DNA from: Streptomyces zaomyceticus
GTDB taxonomy: Bacteria > Actinomycetota > Actinomycetes > Streptomycetales > Streptomycetaceae
Assembly: GCF_014656215.1 (NCBI RefSeq)
Contig: NZ_BNBZ01000026.1
Location: 34,369-98,368, forward strand
Direction of reading: 5' to 3'
Length of the DNA: 64,000 bases
Made by a program: the position numbers and the translations under genes. Position 1 is the first letter of the stretch, and each line of letters opens with the position of its first letter. Under the pieces are notes generated by a model. That model was not told the origin of the DNA, made no database searches, and was given only the letters and a program-made list of their open reading frames with translations. This document shows positions 8,119 to 16,817 of this stretch, piece after piece.

Positions 8119-9050
8119 CGACCGTCGCTCATGTTCACGACAGCACGGACAGCCCGTTCGCGCTGTCGCACCTCGACTCCCTGGAGTCCGAGGGCGTCCA
8201 CATCTTCCGCGAGGTGGCGGGCGAGTTCGAGCGGCCGGTGATCCTCTTCTCCGGCGGCAAGGACTCCATCGTCATGCTGCACCTGGCGCTGAAGGCCTTC
8301 GCCCCCGCGGCGATCCCCTTCACGCTGCTGCACGTCGACACCGGGCACAACTTCCCCGAGGTCCTCGAGTACCGCGACCGTGTCGTCGCCCAGCACGGAC
8401 TGCGGCTGCACGTCGCCTCCGTGCAGGAGTACATCGACGCCGGCAAGCTGCGCGAGCGCCCCGACGGCACCCGCAACCCGCTGCAGACCGTCCCGCTCAC
8501 CGAGGCGATCCAGCAGCACCGCTTCGACGCCGTCTTCGGCGGCGGCCGCCGCGACGAGGAGAAGGCCCGCGCCAAGGAGCGGGTGTTCTCGCTGCGCGAC
8601 GAGTTCTCGCAGTGGGACCCGCGCCGCCAGCGCCCCGAGCTGTGGCAGCTCTACAACGGCCGCCACGCGCCCGGCGAGCACGTCCGCGTCTTCCCGCTGT
8701 CCAACTGGACCGAGCTCGACGTGTGGCAGTACATCCAGCGCGAGAAGATCGAGCTCCCGGGCATCTACTTCGCCCATGAGCGCGAGGTCTTCGCCCGCAG
8801 CGGCATGTGGCTGACCGCCGGCGACTGGGGCGGCCCCAAGGAGTCGGAGACGACCGAGACGCGGCTGATCCGCTACCGCACCGTCGGTGACATGTCCTGC
8901 ACCGGTGCCGTCGACTCCGACGCCACCACGCTGGACGCCGTCATCGCCGAGATCGCCGCCTCCCGGCTCACCGAGCGGGGCGCGACCCGCGCCGACGACA
9001 AGATGTCCGAGGCCGCGATGGAAGACCGCAAGCGCGAAGGGTACTTCTAG
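8115..9050 (+). CDS. cysD: Sulfate adenylyltransferase small subunit
   Basis: Forms APS from ATP and sulfate with CysN. It has 311 residues of the N-type ATP pyrophosphatase family: the PP-loop motif LFSGGKDSIVMLHLA and the C-terminal features FGGGRRDEEKARAKER and GDWGGPKESETTETRLIRYRT are typical of CysD. The start overlaps the cysC stop. Two bases separate its TAG from the cysN ATG. Confidence 0.95.
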   Translation: MTTVAHVHDSTDSPFALSHLDSLESEGVHIFREVAGEFERPVILFSGGKDSIVMLHLALKAFAPAAIPFTLLHVDTGHNFPEVLEYRDRVVAQHGLRLHVASVQEYIDAGKLRERPDGTRNPLQTVPLTEAIQQHRFDAVFGGGRRDEEKARAKERVFSLRDEFSQWDPRRQRPELWQLYNGRHAPGEHVRVFPLSNWTELDVWQYIQREKIELPGIYFAHEREVFARSGMWLTAGDWGGPKESETTETRLIRYRTVGDMSCTGAVDSDATTLDAVIAEIAASRLTERGATRADDKMSEAAMEDRKREGYF

Positions 9051-9052
9051 CC

Positions 9053-10393
9053 ATGACGAGCACCACCGAGCAGTTCGCCGACGTGGCGGCCACGACCCTG
9101 CTGCGCTTCGCCACCGCCGGCTCCGTCGACGACGGCAAGTCCACCCTGGTGGGCCGGCTCCTCCACGACTCCAAGTCGGTCCTCACCGACCAGCTGGAGG
9201 CCGTCGAGGCCGCGTCCCTCAAGCGCGGGCAGGAGGCGCCCGACCTGGCGCTCCTCACCGACGGGCTGCGGGCCGAGCGCGAGCAGGGCATCACCATCGA
9301 CGTGGCCTACCGCTACTTCGCGACGCCCCGCCGCCGCTTCATCCTCGCCGACACCCCCGGGCACGTGCAGTACACCCGGAACATGGTGACCGGCGCCTCC
9401 ACCGCCGAGCTGGCCGTGGTCCTCGTCGACGCCCGCAACGGCGTGGTCGAGCAGACCCGCCGGCACGCCGCCGTCGCCGCGCTGCTGCGCGTCCCGCACG
9501 TCGTCCTGGCCGTGAACAAGATGGACCTGGTCGACTACCGGGAGCCCGTCTTCGCCGCGATCGCCGAGGAGTTCACGACGTACGCCTCCGAGCTCGGCGT
9601 CCCGGAGATCACCGCGATCCCGATCTCCGCGCTGGCCGGCGACAACGTCGTGGAGCCCTCCGCCAACATGGACTGGTACGGCGGCCCGACGGTGCTGGAG
9701 CACCTGGAGACCGTCCCCGTCAGCCACGACCTGACGGCCTGCCACGCGCGCTTCCCCGTGCAGTACGTGATCCGTCCGCAGACCGCCGAGCACCCCGACT
9801 ACCGGGGCTACGCCGGTCAGATCGCGGCCGGTGCCTTCCGGGTCGGCGAGCCGATCACGGTCCTGCCTTCGGGGAAGACCTCCACGATCGCCGGGATCGA
9901 CGCGCTCGGCGAGTCCGTGGACATCGCCTGGGCCCCGCAGTCGGTGACGATCCGGCTCGCCGACGACATCGACATCTCGCGCGGCGACCTGCTCGCCCCG
10001 AGCGGTGACGCCCCGGCGACCACGCAGGACATCGAGGCGACCGTCTGCCACGTGGCGGACCGGGCCCTCTCCGTCGGGCAGCGGGTGCTGCTCAAGCACA
10101 CGACCCGCACGGTCAAGGCGATCGTCAGGGAGATCCCCTCGCGGCTCACCCTGGACGACCTCTCCCAGCACCCGAACCCGGGTCAGCTGGTCGCCAACGA
10201 CATCGGCCGTGTCGTGGTGCGCACGGCCGAGCCGCTCGCGCTCGACGCGTACGCGGACTCGCGCCGTACCGGTTCGTTCCTGCTGATCGACCCGGCGGAC
10301 GGCACCACCCTGGCGGCGGGCATGGCGGGCGAGTCCTTCGCCTCCAGGGCCGAGACCACCGTCCAGGCGGATGAAGAAGGGTGGGACTTCTAG
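9053..10393 (+). CDS. cysN: Sulfate adenylyltransferase large subunit (GTPase)
   Basis: The GTPase subunit whose GTP hydrolysis drives APS synthesis by CysD. It has 446 residues. G1 is GSVDDGKSTL, the switch region includes EREQGITIDVAYRYF, G3 is ADTPGH and G4 is NKMD, as in EF-Tu-like proteins. There is no fused APS kinase domain, in keeping with the separate cysC. It ends the tightly overlapping part of the operon; 213 bp follow before the transporter genes. Confidence 0.95.
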   Translation: MTSTTEQFADVAATTLLRFATAGSVDDGKSTLVGRLLHDSKSVLTDQLEAVEAASLKRGQEAPDLALLTDGLRAEREQGITIDVAYRYFATPRRRFILADTPGHVQYTRNMVTGASTAELAVVLVDARNGVVEQTRRHAAVAALLRVPHVVLAVNKMDLVDYREPVFAAIAEEFTTYASELGVPEITAIPISALAGDNVVEPSANMDWYGGPTVLEHLETVPVSHDLTACHARFPVQYVIRPQTAEHPDYRGYAGQIAAGAFRVGEPITVLPSGKTSTIAGIDALGESVDIAWAPQSVTIRLADDIDISRGDLLAPSGDAPATTQDIEATVCHVADRALSVGQRVLLKHTTRTVKAIVREIPSRLTLDDLSQHPNPGQLVANDIGRVVVRTAEPLALDAYADSRRTGSFLLIDPADGTTLAAGMAGESFASRAETTVQADEEGWDF

Positions 10394-10397
10394 GATC

Positions 10398-10499
10398 ATG
10401 CTCTCCGACATCTACTCGACCTTCGCGAAGGAGGGTGGCCGCGTAGGCAGCGGCACCCTCGGCAGTGGCCAGGGAGGGGTGGCGCGATGTGCGCGATGA
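10398..10499 (+). CDS. Possible 33-codon ORF after cysN (doubtful)
   Basis: ATG 10398 opens MLSDIYSTFAKEGG and ends in RCAR before TGA at 10497-10499. The start follows only a weak AGGA immediately after the cysN stop, and the C-terminal half is low-complexity Gly/Ser. It overlaps the better-supported small ORF at 10487. I recognise nothing in it. It could be read by ribosomes leaving cysN and so affect the next start. Confidence 0.25.
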   Translation: MLSDIYSTFAKEGGRVGSGTLGSGQGGVARCAR

Positions 10500-10579
10500 C
10501 GTACGCGCACCGCATGCGCGCCCACACCCCCCACGAGCTGTACCTGCCCCAGCACCACCGCCGAAGACGTGCGTCATGA
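10487..10579 (+). CDS. Candidate 30-residue small ORF between cysN and the sulfur importer
   Basis: ATG 10487 is preceded by a strong AGGGAGGGG ribosome binding site at a good distance. The product is short, His/Arg-rich and very basic at the end (LPQHHRRRRAS). Its TGA lies 27 bp before the importer start and close to that gene's own binding site. This layout fits a leader peptide for the ABC transporter, or a chance ORF. There is no Cys run, only one Cys at codon 2. I do not recognise a family. Confidence 0.4.
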   Translation: MCAMTYAHRMRAHTPHELYLPQHHRRRRAS

Positions 10580-10606
10580 GACCACGTACCGAGAGGAAAG
10601 CCTCCC

Positions 10607-11743
10607 GTGTCTGCCAACGGAAATTCCCGCACCACCCGTAACACCGTGCGCCGCAGCATCGTCGCCGCCGCCGCGCTGCCCCTCCTGGTCGGTGCCCTCG
10701 CCTCGTGCGGCTACGGCTCCAACGCGAAGGACGAGTCCGCGGACAAGAAGGCCCCGGTCGCGGCCGACGCCAAGAAGCTCTCCGCCGACGAGGTCCGGGT
10801 CGGCTACTTCCCGAACCTGACCCACGCCACCGCCCTCATCGGCGTCAAGGACGGCCTGATCCAGAAGGAGCTGGGCGGCACCACGTTGAAGCCGCAGACC
10901 TTCAACGCCGGCCCGTCCGAGATCGAGGCGCTCAACGGCGGCTCCCTCGACATCGGCTTCATCGGCCCCTCGCCGTCCATCAACGCCTACGTCAAGTCCA
11001 AGGGCAAGAACCTGCGGATCATCTCCGGCTCCGCCTCCGGCGGCGTGAAGCTGGTCGTGAACCCGGACAAGATCAAGACCCTGGACGACCTCAAGGGCAA
11101 GCGGATCGCCACCCCGCAGAAGGGCAACACCCAGGACGTGGCGCTCCTCAACTGGATCGCCGAGAAGGGCTGGAAGGTCGACCCGGAGTCCGGCAAGGGT
11201 GACGTCTCCGTCGTCCGCACGGACAACAAGGTCACCCCGGACGCCTTCAAGTCCGGCTCCATCGACGGCGCCTGGGTTCCCGAGCCGACCGCCTCGAAGC
11301 TGGTCGCCCAGGGCGGCTCGGTCCTCCTGGACGAGACCTCCCTGTGGCCCGACAAGAAGTTCGTCATCACGAACGTGATCGTGTCGCAGAAGTTCCTCGC
11401 GGAGCACCCGGACGTGGTCGAGGCCGTGCTGACGGGCACGGTGAAGACCAACGAGTGGATCAACGCCAACCCGGACAAGGCGAAGGCGTCCGCCAACGAG
11501 GCGCTGAAGGCGCTCGGCGGCAAGGCCCTGGACGCCAAGGTCATCGACCCGGCGTGGCCGAGCATCGCGATCACGAACGACCCGCTGGCCGCGACGCTGA
11601 AGACCCAGTCCGAGTGGGCGGTCAAGGCCGAGCTCATCAAGCAGCCCGACCTGGCCGGCATCTACGACCTGAAGCTCCTCAACAAGGTGCTGAAGGCCGC
11701 GGGCAAGCCCGAGGTCTCCGACGCCGGTCTCGGCGTCAAGTAA
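10607..11743 (+). CDS. ABC transporter substrate-binding lipoprotein, sulfonate/sulfate type
   Basis: An extracytoplasmic receptor of 378 residues. GTG 10607 follows AGAGGAAAG. There is an N-terminal basic region, a hydrophobic stretch and a lipobox LASC with the lipidated Cys at residue 34. The mature part resembles the SsuA/NrtA/TauA group (VRVGYFPNLTHATALIGV, GPSPSINAYV, WVPEPTASKLV). The sulfur operon context points to alkanesulfonates or another organosulfur compound; sulfate is also possible. The exact ligand is unknown. Confidence 0.88.
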   Translation: MSANGNSRTTRNTVRRSIVAAAALPLLVGALASCGYGSNAKDESADKKAPVAADAKKLSADEVRVGYFPNLTHATALIGVKDGLIQKELGGTTLKPQTFNAGPSEIEALNGGSLDIGFIGPSPSINAYVKSKGKNLRIISGSASGGVKLVVNPDKIKTLDDLKGKRIATPQKGNTQDVALLNWIAEKGWKVDPESGKGDVSVVRTDNKVTPDAFKSGSIDGAWVPEPTASKLVAQGGSVLLDETSLWPDKKFVITNVIVSQKFLAEHPDVVEAVLTGTVKTNEWINANPDKAKASANEALKALGGKALDAKVIDPAWPSIAITNDPLAATLKTQSEWAVKAELIKQPDLAGIYDLKLLNKVLKAAGKPEVSDAGLGVK

Positions 11744-11796
11744 CCGCCCCGAGCAGCTCACAGACCGCGAATCCGTAACCCCAGGAGGTGACGACC

Positions 11797-12591
11797 ATGG
11801 CCACGACGTTCGCCAAGGCTGCCGAGGGCACCGTAGCGGAGCAGACGCACGCCGCCCGGATCGAGCACGTCTCGAAGTCCTTCTCCGGCCCGGCCGGTAC
11901 CCAACTCGTCCTGGACGACGTCAGTCTCGACGTCGCTCCCGGCGAGTTCGTCACCATCCTGGGGGCATCGGGGTGCGGTAAGTCCACCCTGCTGAACCTG
12001 GTCGCGGGACTCGACCGGCCGACCCAGGGGTCCATCGAGACCCCGGGCGGCCGGCCGGCCCTGATGTTCCAGGAGCACGCCCTCTTCCCGTGGCTGACCG
12101 CGGGCAAGAACATCGAACTCGCCCTGCGTCTGCGCGGGGTGGCCAAGTCCGAGCGCAGGCCTGAGGCCGAGCGGCTGCTCGAACTCGTCCGGCTCGGCGG
12201 CGCGTACGGCAAGCGGGTGCACGAGCTGTCCGGCGGTATGCGGCAGCGCGTGGCCCTGGCCAGGGCGCTGGCCCAGGACAGCCAGCTGCTGCTGATGGAC
12301 GAGCCGTTCGCGGCCCTGGACGCCATCACCCGTGACGTGCTGCACGGCGAGCTCACCCGCATCTGGGAAGAGACCAACCTCTCGGTCCTCTTCGTCACCC
12401 ACAACGTGCGGGAGGCCGTGCGCCTCGCGCAGCGGGTCGTCCTCCTCTCCTCCCGTCCCGGCCGGGTGGCGAAGGAGTGGACCGTGGGCATCGAGCAGCC
12501 GCGCCGCATCGAGGACGCGGACGTGGCCGAGCTGTCCCTTGAGATCACTGAACACCTGCGTGGGGAGATCCGCCGCCATGGCCAGCACTGA
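11797..12591 (+). CDS. ABC transporter ATP-binding protein (SsuB/TauB-like)
   Basis: The ATPase of the sulfur importer, 264 residues. Walker A is GASGCGKST, the signature is LSGGMRQRVALARAL and Walker B is LLLMDEPFAALDA. An excellent AGGAGGTG ribosome binding site (11783-11790) lies 6 bp before ATG 11797, which rules out the GTG inside that site as the start. The 3' end overlaps the permease start by 14 bp, indicating coupled synthesis. Confidence 0.92.
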   Translation: MATTFAKAAEGTVAEQTHAARIEHVSKSFSGPAGTQLVLDDVSLDVAPGEFVTILGASGCGKSTLLNLVAGLDRPTQGSIETPGGRPALMFQEHALFPWLTAGKNIELALRLRGVAKSERRPEAERLLELVRLGGAYGKRVHELSGGMRQRVALARALAQDSQLLLMDEPFAALDAITRDVLHGELTRIWEETNLSVLFVTHNVREAVRLAQRVVLLSSRPGRVAKEWTVGIEQPRRIEDADVAELSLEITEHLRGEIRRHGQH

Positions 12592-13465
12592 CACCGCAGC
12601 GACGGTCAAGAAGGACGACCTCGCCGGTCTGGAGGCCGGACTCGACGCCCTGGACGCGGTCGAGATCCGCCGCACCCCGGTCCGGGAGGTCCTGCTCAAG
12701 AAGGTCCTCCCGCCCACCATCGCCGTCGCCCTGGTCCTCGCGGTCTGGCAGATCCTCGTCTCCGCGAAGATCACCGAGGAGACCAAGCTGCCCGCACCGT
12801 CCGCGGTGTGGGACGGCCTGGTCGACATGTGGCTCCAGGGCACCCTGCTGGAGGTCGTCTGGACCAGCGTGTCCCGGGGTCTGGCCGGCTTCCTGCTGGC
12901 CCTCGCCATCGGCACCCCGCTGGGCCTGCTGGTCGCCCGGGTGAAGTTCGTGCGCGCCGCGATCGGCCCGATCCTGTCGGGTCTGCAGTCGCTGCCCTCG
13001 GTGGCGTGGGTGCCGCCGGCCGTGCTCTGGTTCGGCCTGAACGACGCGATGATGTTCACGGTGATCCTGCTGGGCGCCGTCCCGTCCATCGCCAACGGTC
13101 TGGTCTCCGGTGTCGACCAGGTCCCGCCGCTCTTCCTGCGGGCCGGCCGCACCATGGGCGCCACCGGCCTCAAGGGCACCTGGCACGTGGTCCTCCCGGC
13201 CGCGCTGCCCGGCTACCTGGCCGGCCTGAAGCAGGGCTGGGCGTTCTCCTGGCGCTCGCTGATGGCCGCCGAGATCATCGCCTCCTCCCCGGATCTGGGT
13301 CTGGGTCTGGGGCAGTTGCTGGAGAACGGCCGGAACAACATCGATCTGCCCGGCGTGTTCCTGGCGATCCTGCTGATCCTGGTCGTCGGCATCGCGATCG
13401 ACCTGCTGATCTTCAGCCCGCTGGAGCGCTGGGTGCTCCGCAGCCGCGGCCTGCTGGTGAAGTGA
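12578..13465 (+). CDS. ABC transporter permease (SsuC/TauC-like)
   Basis: The inner-membrane channel subunit of the sulfur importer, 295 residues with about six hydrophobic segments after a ~45-residue charged N-terminus. The cytoplasmic coupling loop is recognisable (RAGRTMGATGLKGTWHVVLPAALPGYLAGLKQG). It overlaps the ATPase gene. Its stop lies 11 bp before the chelatase ATG, and an in-frame GTG at 13462 overlaps the stop itself. Confidence 0.92.
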   Translation: MASTDTAATVKKDDLAGLEAGLDALDAVEIRRTPVREVLLKKVLPPTIAVALVLAVWQILVSAKITEETKLPAPSAVWDGLVDMWLQGTLLEVVWTSVSRGLAGFLLALAIGTPLGLLVARVKFVRAAIGPILSGLQSLPSVAWVPPAVLWFGLNDAMMFTVILLGAVPSIANGLVSGVDQVPPLFLRAGRTMGATGLKGTWHVVLPAALPGYLAGLKQGWAFSWRSLMAAEIIASSPDLGLGLGQLLENGRNNIDLPGVFLAILLILVVGIAIDLLIFSPLERWVLRSRGLLVK

Positions 13466-13476
13466 GCCGACCGACC

Positions 13477-14220
13477 ATGAACCGACCTGTGCTCCTCGTC
13501 ATCGCCCACGGCAGCCGCGACCCGCGGCACGCGGCGACCGTCCAGGCGCTGGTGCGCCGGGCCGGCGCGCTGCGGCCGGGGGTGCGCGTGGAGACGGCGT
13601 TCCTGGACTTCAACCTGCCCTCGGTGACGGGGGTGCTCGACCGGCTCGCCGCCGAGGGGACACGGGACGTGGTCGCGCTTCCGCTGCTGCTGACCCGGGC
13701 CTTCCACGCGAAGGCCGACGTGCCCGCCGTCCTGCGCCAGGCGCCTCCGTCGCTGCGGATCCACCAGGCGGAGGTCCTCGGCCCCTCCCCGCTGCTGATC
13801 GCGGCGGTGGAGCGGCGGCTGTACGAGGCCGGGCTCACGCCCGGCGACAAGAGCACGACCGGGGTCGTTCTGGCCTCGGCGGGCTCCACGGACCCGGAGG
13901 CGATCGCGGTGATCGCAGAAACGGCGCGGGAGCTGCGGCGCACCGGTTGGTGCTCCGTGCGGCCCGCGTTCGCCTCCGCATCTCTTCCGCGTACGGAGGA
14001 CGCCGTACGCGCCCTGCGCGGCGACGCGGGCGTCCGGCGGGTGGCCGTCGCCCCGTACGTGATCGCCCCCGGCCGCCTCCCGGACCGCATCGCGGCGGGC
14101 GCGGCGGACGCGGATGTCCTGGCGGACGTCCTCGGCCCCTCCCCCGAGCTGGCCCGGCTGCTCCTGGAGCGCTACGACGGGGCCCTCGCGAGCCGTGTCG
14201 TCGTGGCCCACTCCGCCTAG
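13477..14220 (+). CDS. Sirohydrochlorin chelatase family protein (CbiX-like)
   Basis: Has 247 residues with two CbiX-like halves: LLVIAHGSRDPRHAATV at the start and VVLASAGSTDPEA in the second half. His and Ser of AHGSRD are typical of class II chelatases. At the end of a sulfite reductase operon, the likely job is ferrochelation of sirohydrochlorin to siroheme for SirA; cobaltochelation is the alternative. ATG 13477 is used, but GTG 13462, overlapping the permease stop, would add 5 residues and is also plausible. Confidence 0.85.
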   Translation: MNRPVLLVIAHGSRDPRHAATVQALVRRAGALRPGVRVETAFLDFNLPSVTGVLDRLAAEGTRDVVALPLLLTRAFHAKADVPAVLRQAPPSLRIHQAEVLGPSPLLIAAVERRLYEAGLTPGDKSTTGVVLASAGSTDPEAIAVIAETARELRRTGWCSVRPAFASASLPRTEDAVRALRGDAGVRRVAVAPYVIAPGRLPDRIAAGAADADVLADVLGPSPELARLLLERYDGALASRVVVAHSA

Positions 14221-14225
14221 GCCGT

Positions 14226-14270
14226 TCCTTCCGCTTCTTCCGCACCTTCCGGATCTTCCGGATCTTCCGG
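14226..14270 (+). repeat. CTTCCGGAT short tandem repeat
   Basis: The 9-bp unit CTTCCGGAT is repeated 2.7 times at 14246-14270, and looser CTTCCG-like units extend left to 14226, directly after the chelatase stop. The 302-bp gap 14221-14522 otherwise contains the upstream region of the carboxypeptidase gene. Confidence 0.7.
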
Positions 14271-14522
14271 GGCGTCGTCGGACACGGCGACGGCAGCCGC
14301 GGCGAAAGCCCTCGTACAGCCGATAACCCTCGGTGGTCCGCGTCTCGTTCATACCGTCGACGCCACGGAGCGGCCGGCGGGTGGTCCTGAGGTTTCGCGA
14401 CCCGGGTGGTGCGCGAAAATTCTTGGCCCGTCCGTACATCCTTGGGGCCCTCTCGTGCGTCTTCTGTGCGCCGGGCCGTTGCGGACCCGGAAGACATCGG
14501 TTTCTACCAAGGGCAGAAGACT

Positions 14523-15413
14523 TTGATCACTTCGAGACTCGGCGTACGCAGCGCCCTGACGGTCACGATCACGGCCTCGGCCGTACTGGCCGGCGGCGTC
14601 TTCGCCGGCCAGGCGTACGCCGCGCCGCCGCCCGCGCCGTCGATCACCGCCGCCGGCGGTTTCGTCATGAACAACGGGACGGGCGCGACGCTGTTCGGGA
14701 AGGCCGCGGACACCCGCCGGTCCACCGGCTCGACCACCAAGATCATGACCGCGAAGGTGGTGCTGGCCCAGCGAGGGCTGAACCTGGACGCCAAGGTCAC
14801 CGTCGACAAGGCGTACAGCGACTACATCGTCTCCAAGAACGCCTCGTCCGCCCGGCTCATCGTCGGCGACAAGGTGACGGTCCGACAGCTCCTGTACGGC
14901 CTGATGCTGCCGTCGGGCTGTGACGCGGCCTACGCCCTGGCCGACAAGTTCGGCACCGGCACGACGCGGGCGGCCCGCATCAAGTCGTTCATCGGGAAGA
15001 TGAACACCGAGGCCAGGAACCTCGGCATGCGGAACACCCACTTCGACTCGTTCGACGGAATAAGCAATGGGAGCAACTACTCGACTCCTCGCGATCTGAC
15101 CAAGCTCGCGAGCAGTGCGATGAAGAACTCCACGTTCCGCACCGTGGTCGCGACGAAGTCCACGAAGCAGAAGGTGACCACGAGGTCCGGCGGTTACCGG
15201 TACATGTCGTGGACCAACACGAACAAGCTCCTGAGCACCTACAGCGGTGCGATCGGGGTGAAGACCGGCTCCGGCCCGCAGGCCAAGTACTGCCTGGTCT
15301 TCGCGGCCACCCGCAACGGCAAGACGGTCATCGGCACCGTGCTCGCCTCGACGAACGAGACGAACAGGGCCGCCGACGTGAAGAAGCTGCTGGACTACGG
15401 CTTCCGCCGGTGA
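14523..15413 (+). CDS. Secreted D-alanyl-D-alanine carboxypeptidase (S11 family)
   Basis: A penicillin-binding-type serine peptidase acting on peptidoglycan stem peptides outside the cell. Motifs are STTK (in GSTTKIM), SGC in place of the usual SGN (LMLPSGCDAAYALAD), and KTG (GVKTGSGPQ). The TTG start at 14523 (after AAGGG) places a normal signal peptide at the N-terminus ending near GQAYA, for 296 residues. An in-frame GTG at 14406 would add 39 residues before the signal peptide and is less likely. The SGC variant is seen in actinomycete members of the family. Confidence 0.87.
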   Translation: MITSRLGVRSALTVTITASAVLAGGVFAGQAYAAPPPAPSITAAGGFVMNNGTGATLFGKAADTRRSTGSTTKIMTAKVVLAQRGLNLDAKVTVDKAYSDYIVSKNASSARLIVGDKVTVRQLLYGLMLPSGCDAAYALADKFGTGTTRAARIKSFIGKMNTEARNLGMRNTHFDSFDGISNGSNYSTPRDLTKLASSAMKNSTFRTVVATKSTKQKVTTRSGGYRYMSWTNTNKLLSTYSGAIGVKTGSGPQAKYCLVFAATRNGKTVIGTVLASTNETNRAADVKKLLDYGFRR

Positions 15414-15416
15414 TGC

Positions 15417-15520
15417 GGCGGCCCCCGGCCCACCACGGTGCCGGGGCCGCCCCCGGCTGCCTCCCGCTCGCCGGGAGGCAGCCCCCGCACCGCACCCCCT
15501 CCGGGTGTGCGGACACCCGG
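15417..15520. terminator. Three consecutive hairpins between convergent genes
   Basis: Hairpin 1: 15417-15429 with 15440-15451 (one bulge). Hairpin 2: GGCTGCCTCCCG (15455-15466) with its perfect complement at 15472-15483. Hairpin 3: CCGGGTGT (15501-15508) with ACACCCGG (15513-15520). They fill the gap between the carboxypeptidase and the convergent DsbA-like gene and probably terminate both. Confidence 0.7.
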
Positions 15521-15533
15521 CCCTAGGCCGTGT

Positions 15534-16172
15534 CTAGCCGAAGTCGAGGCCGCCCGTGCGGGTGCGCTTGAGCTCGAAGAGGTCCGGGTGGCCGGCCAGG
15601 ACGCGGAAGCTGTCGAAGAGTTCGGCCGCGCGCTCGCCGCGCGGGACGGCACGCAGGACCGGGCCGAACCAGACGGTGCCGTCGACATGGATCGTCGGGG
15701 TGCCGACGTACGCCCCGGCCTCGGGGTCCTTGCCCGCGTCGTGGCTGCGGCGCACGACCTCGTCGTACGCGGGGTCGTGGGCGGCCTCGGCCAGCTCGGC
15801 GGGAAGGCCGAGTTCGGTGAGCGACTCGGCGACGACCGCGTCGAAGTCCGTCTGCTTCTTCTCGTGGATACGGGTTCCGTACGCGGTGTAGAGCGGGCGC
15901 AGGATCTCCTCGCCGTGCTGTGCGGCGGCCGCCGCCGCGACTCTGACGGGGCCGATGGAGGCGTCGACGAGTTCCCGGTACCAGTCGGGCAGGGTGTTGC
16001 CCTCGTTGTGCAGGTACAGACTCATGACCTTGAAGCGGAGGTCGATGTCCCGTTCGCGCTCGACCTCCAGGATCCATCGGGAGGTGATCCAGGCGAAGGG
16101 GCAGGCGGGGTCGAAGTAGAAGTCGACGGTGGGGCGGGACGAGGTCGGCGGCTGGATCTCGGTGGTCGTCAT
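15534..16172 (-). CDS. DsbA-family, mycothiol-linked reductase (Rv2466c-like)
   Basis: A 212-residue thioredoxin-fold protein with an inserted helical domain. The active site is DPACPFAWITSRW: only Cys24 is present, the second Cys of CxxC being Ala27, so a monothiol mechanism with mycothiol is expected. VGTPTIHVDG supplies the cis-Pro loop. A -10-like TAGATT ends 6 bp before the ATG, so the mRNA is probably leaderless. A perfect palindrome at 16227-16241 lies upstream. Confidence 0.85.
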   Translation of the reverse strand: MTTTEIQPPTSSRPTVDFYFDPACPFAWITSRWILEVERERDIDLRFKVMSLYLHNEGNTLPDWYRELVDASIGPVRVAAAAAAQHGEEILRPLYTAYGTRIHEKKQTDFDAVVAESLTELGLPAELAEAAHDPAYDEVVRRSHDAGKDPEAGAYVGTPTIHVDGTVWFGPVLRAVPRGERAAELFDSFRVLAGHPDLFELKRTRTGGLDFG

Positions 16173-16226
16173 GCATCGAATCTAGCCAGCGAGTGGCCTG
16201 TCCCCATGGTCCAATCGACAGCCATT

Positions 16227-16241
16227 GAAGTGGGCCACTTC
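16227..16241. promoter_or_regulatory. Perfect palindrome upstream of the DsbA-like gene
   Basis: GAAGTGG-G-CCACTTC lies 55 bp upstream of the DsbA-like start and just past the DUF1697 stop. It is placed as an activator or repressor site for the leaderless promoter. A related half-site GTGGCC occurs near 16193. Confidence 0.4.
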
Positions 16242-16246
16242 CCCTC

Positions 16247-16801
16247 TCAGTCCTCGCGTGTCATCTCCACCAGCTTGGCGACCGTGTTCCAGTTGCGGGC
16301 GGTGACCACCAGCCCCTTGACGACGGACGGCCGGGCGAGGACCTCGGCCAGCCGGGACCTGCCCAGCCCTTCGGGGACGTAGAGGTAGACGACCCGGTCG
16401 CCGAGGGCGAATTCCTCGGGGAGATGGGTCTCCCGGTCGATCGCGGCGAAGCGCTCGGCGTCGGCGGGACCGGAGAGATAGAGGGCGTGGAGCTGCTTGC
16501 CCTCCAGTTCGGCCGCCGGGAAGGGGCAGGCCTCGGCCACCGCGGCCAGGTAGTCGGCGTCGCGGACGAGGCAGTCGACGCGGAAGCCGAAGTGCCCCTC
16601 GATCGCGCCCTCGATCGCGGTGGTGAGCGTGTCGGCGGAGGCGGCGGAGTCGGTGGTGAAGACGGCGTTGCCGCTCTGCAGATAGGTGCGGACGTCCTGG
16701 TGCCCGAGGCCCTCGAGGACGGAACGGAGCTCCGCCATGGGAACCTTCCGGTGGCCGCTCACATTGATGCCGCGCAGCAGGAGCGCGTATGTCTGCGTCA
16801 T
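16247..16801 (-). CDS. DUF1697 family protein
   Basis: A 184-residue protein beginning MTQTYALLLRGINVSGHRKVPM. The LLRGINVG-like opening, the segment LEGLGHQDVRTYLQSGNAVF and the C-terminal TARNWNTV block are the hallmarks of DUF1697. Function is unknown; the fold resembles RRM-like alpha/beta proteins. It is monocistronic and shielded from the upstream sugar-transport genes by a hairpin. Confidence 0.88.
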   Translation of the reverse strand: MTQTYALLLRGINVSGHRKVPMAELRSVLEGLGHQDVRTYLQSGNAVFTTDSAASADTLTTAIEGAIEGHFGFRVDCLVRDADYLAAVAEACPFPAAELEGKQLHALYLSGPADAERFAAIDRETHLPEEFALGDRVVYLYVPEGLGRSRLAEVLARPSVVKGLVVTARNWNTVAKLVEMTRED

Positions 16802-16817
16802 GGGCTCAGAGTAGGCG

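Noticed and set aside
14221..14439. Minus-strand ORF starting MNETRTTEGYRLYEGF
   Set aside because: It lacks a ribosome binding site and quickly becomes Arg/Gly-rich antisense sequence over the chelatase gene and the repeat.
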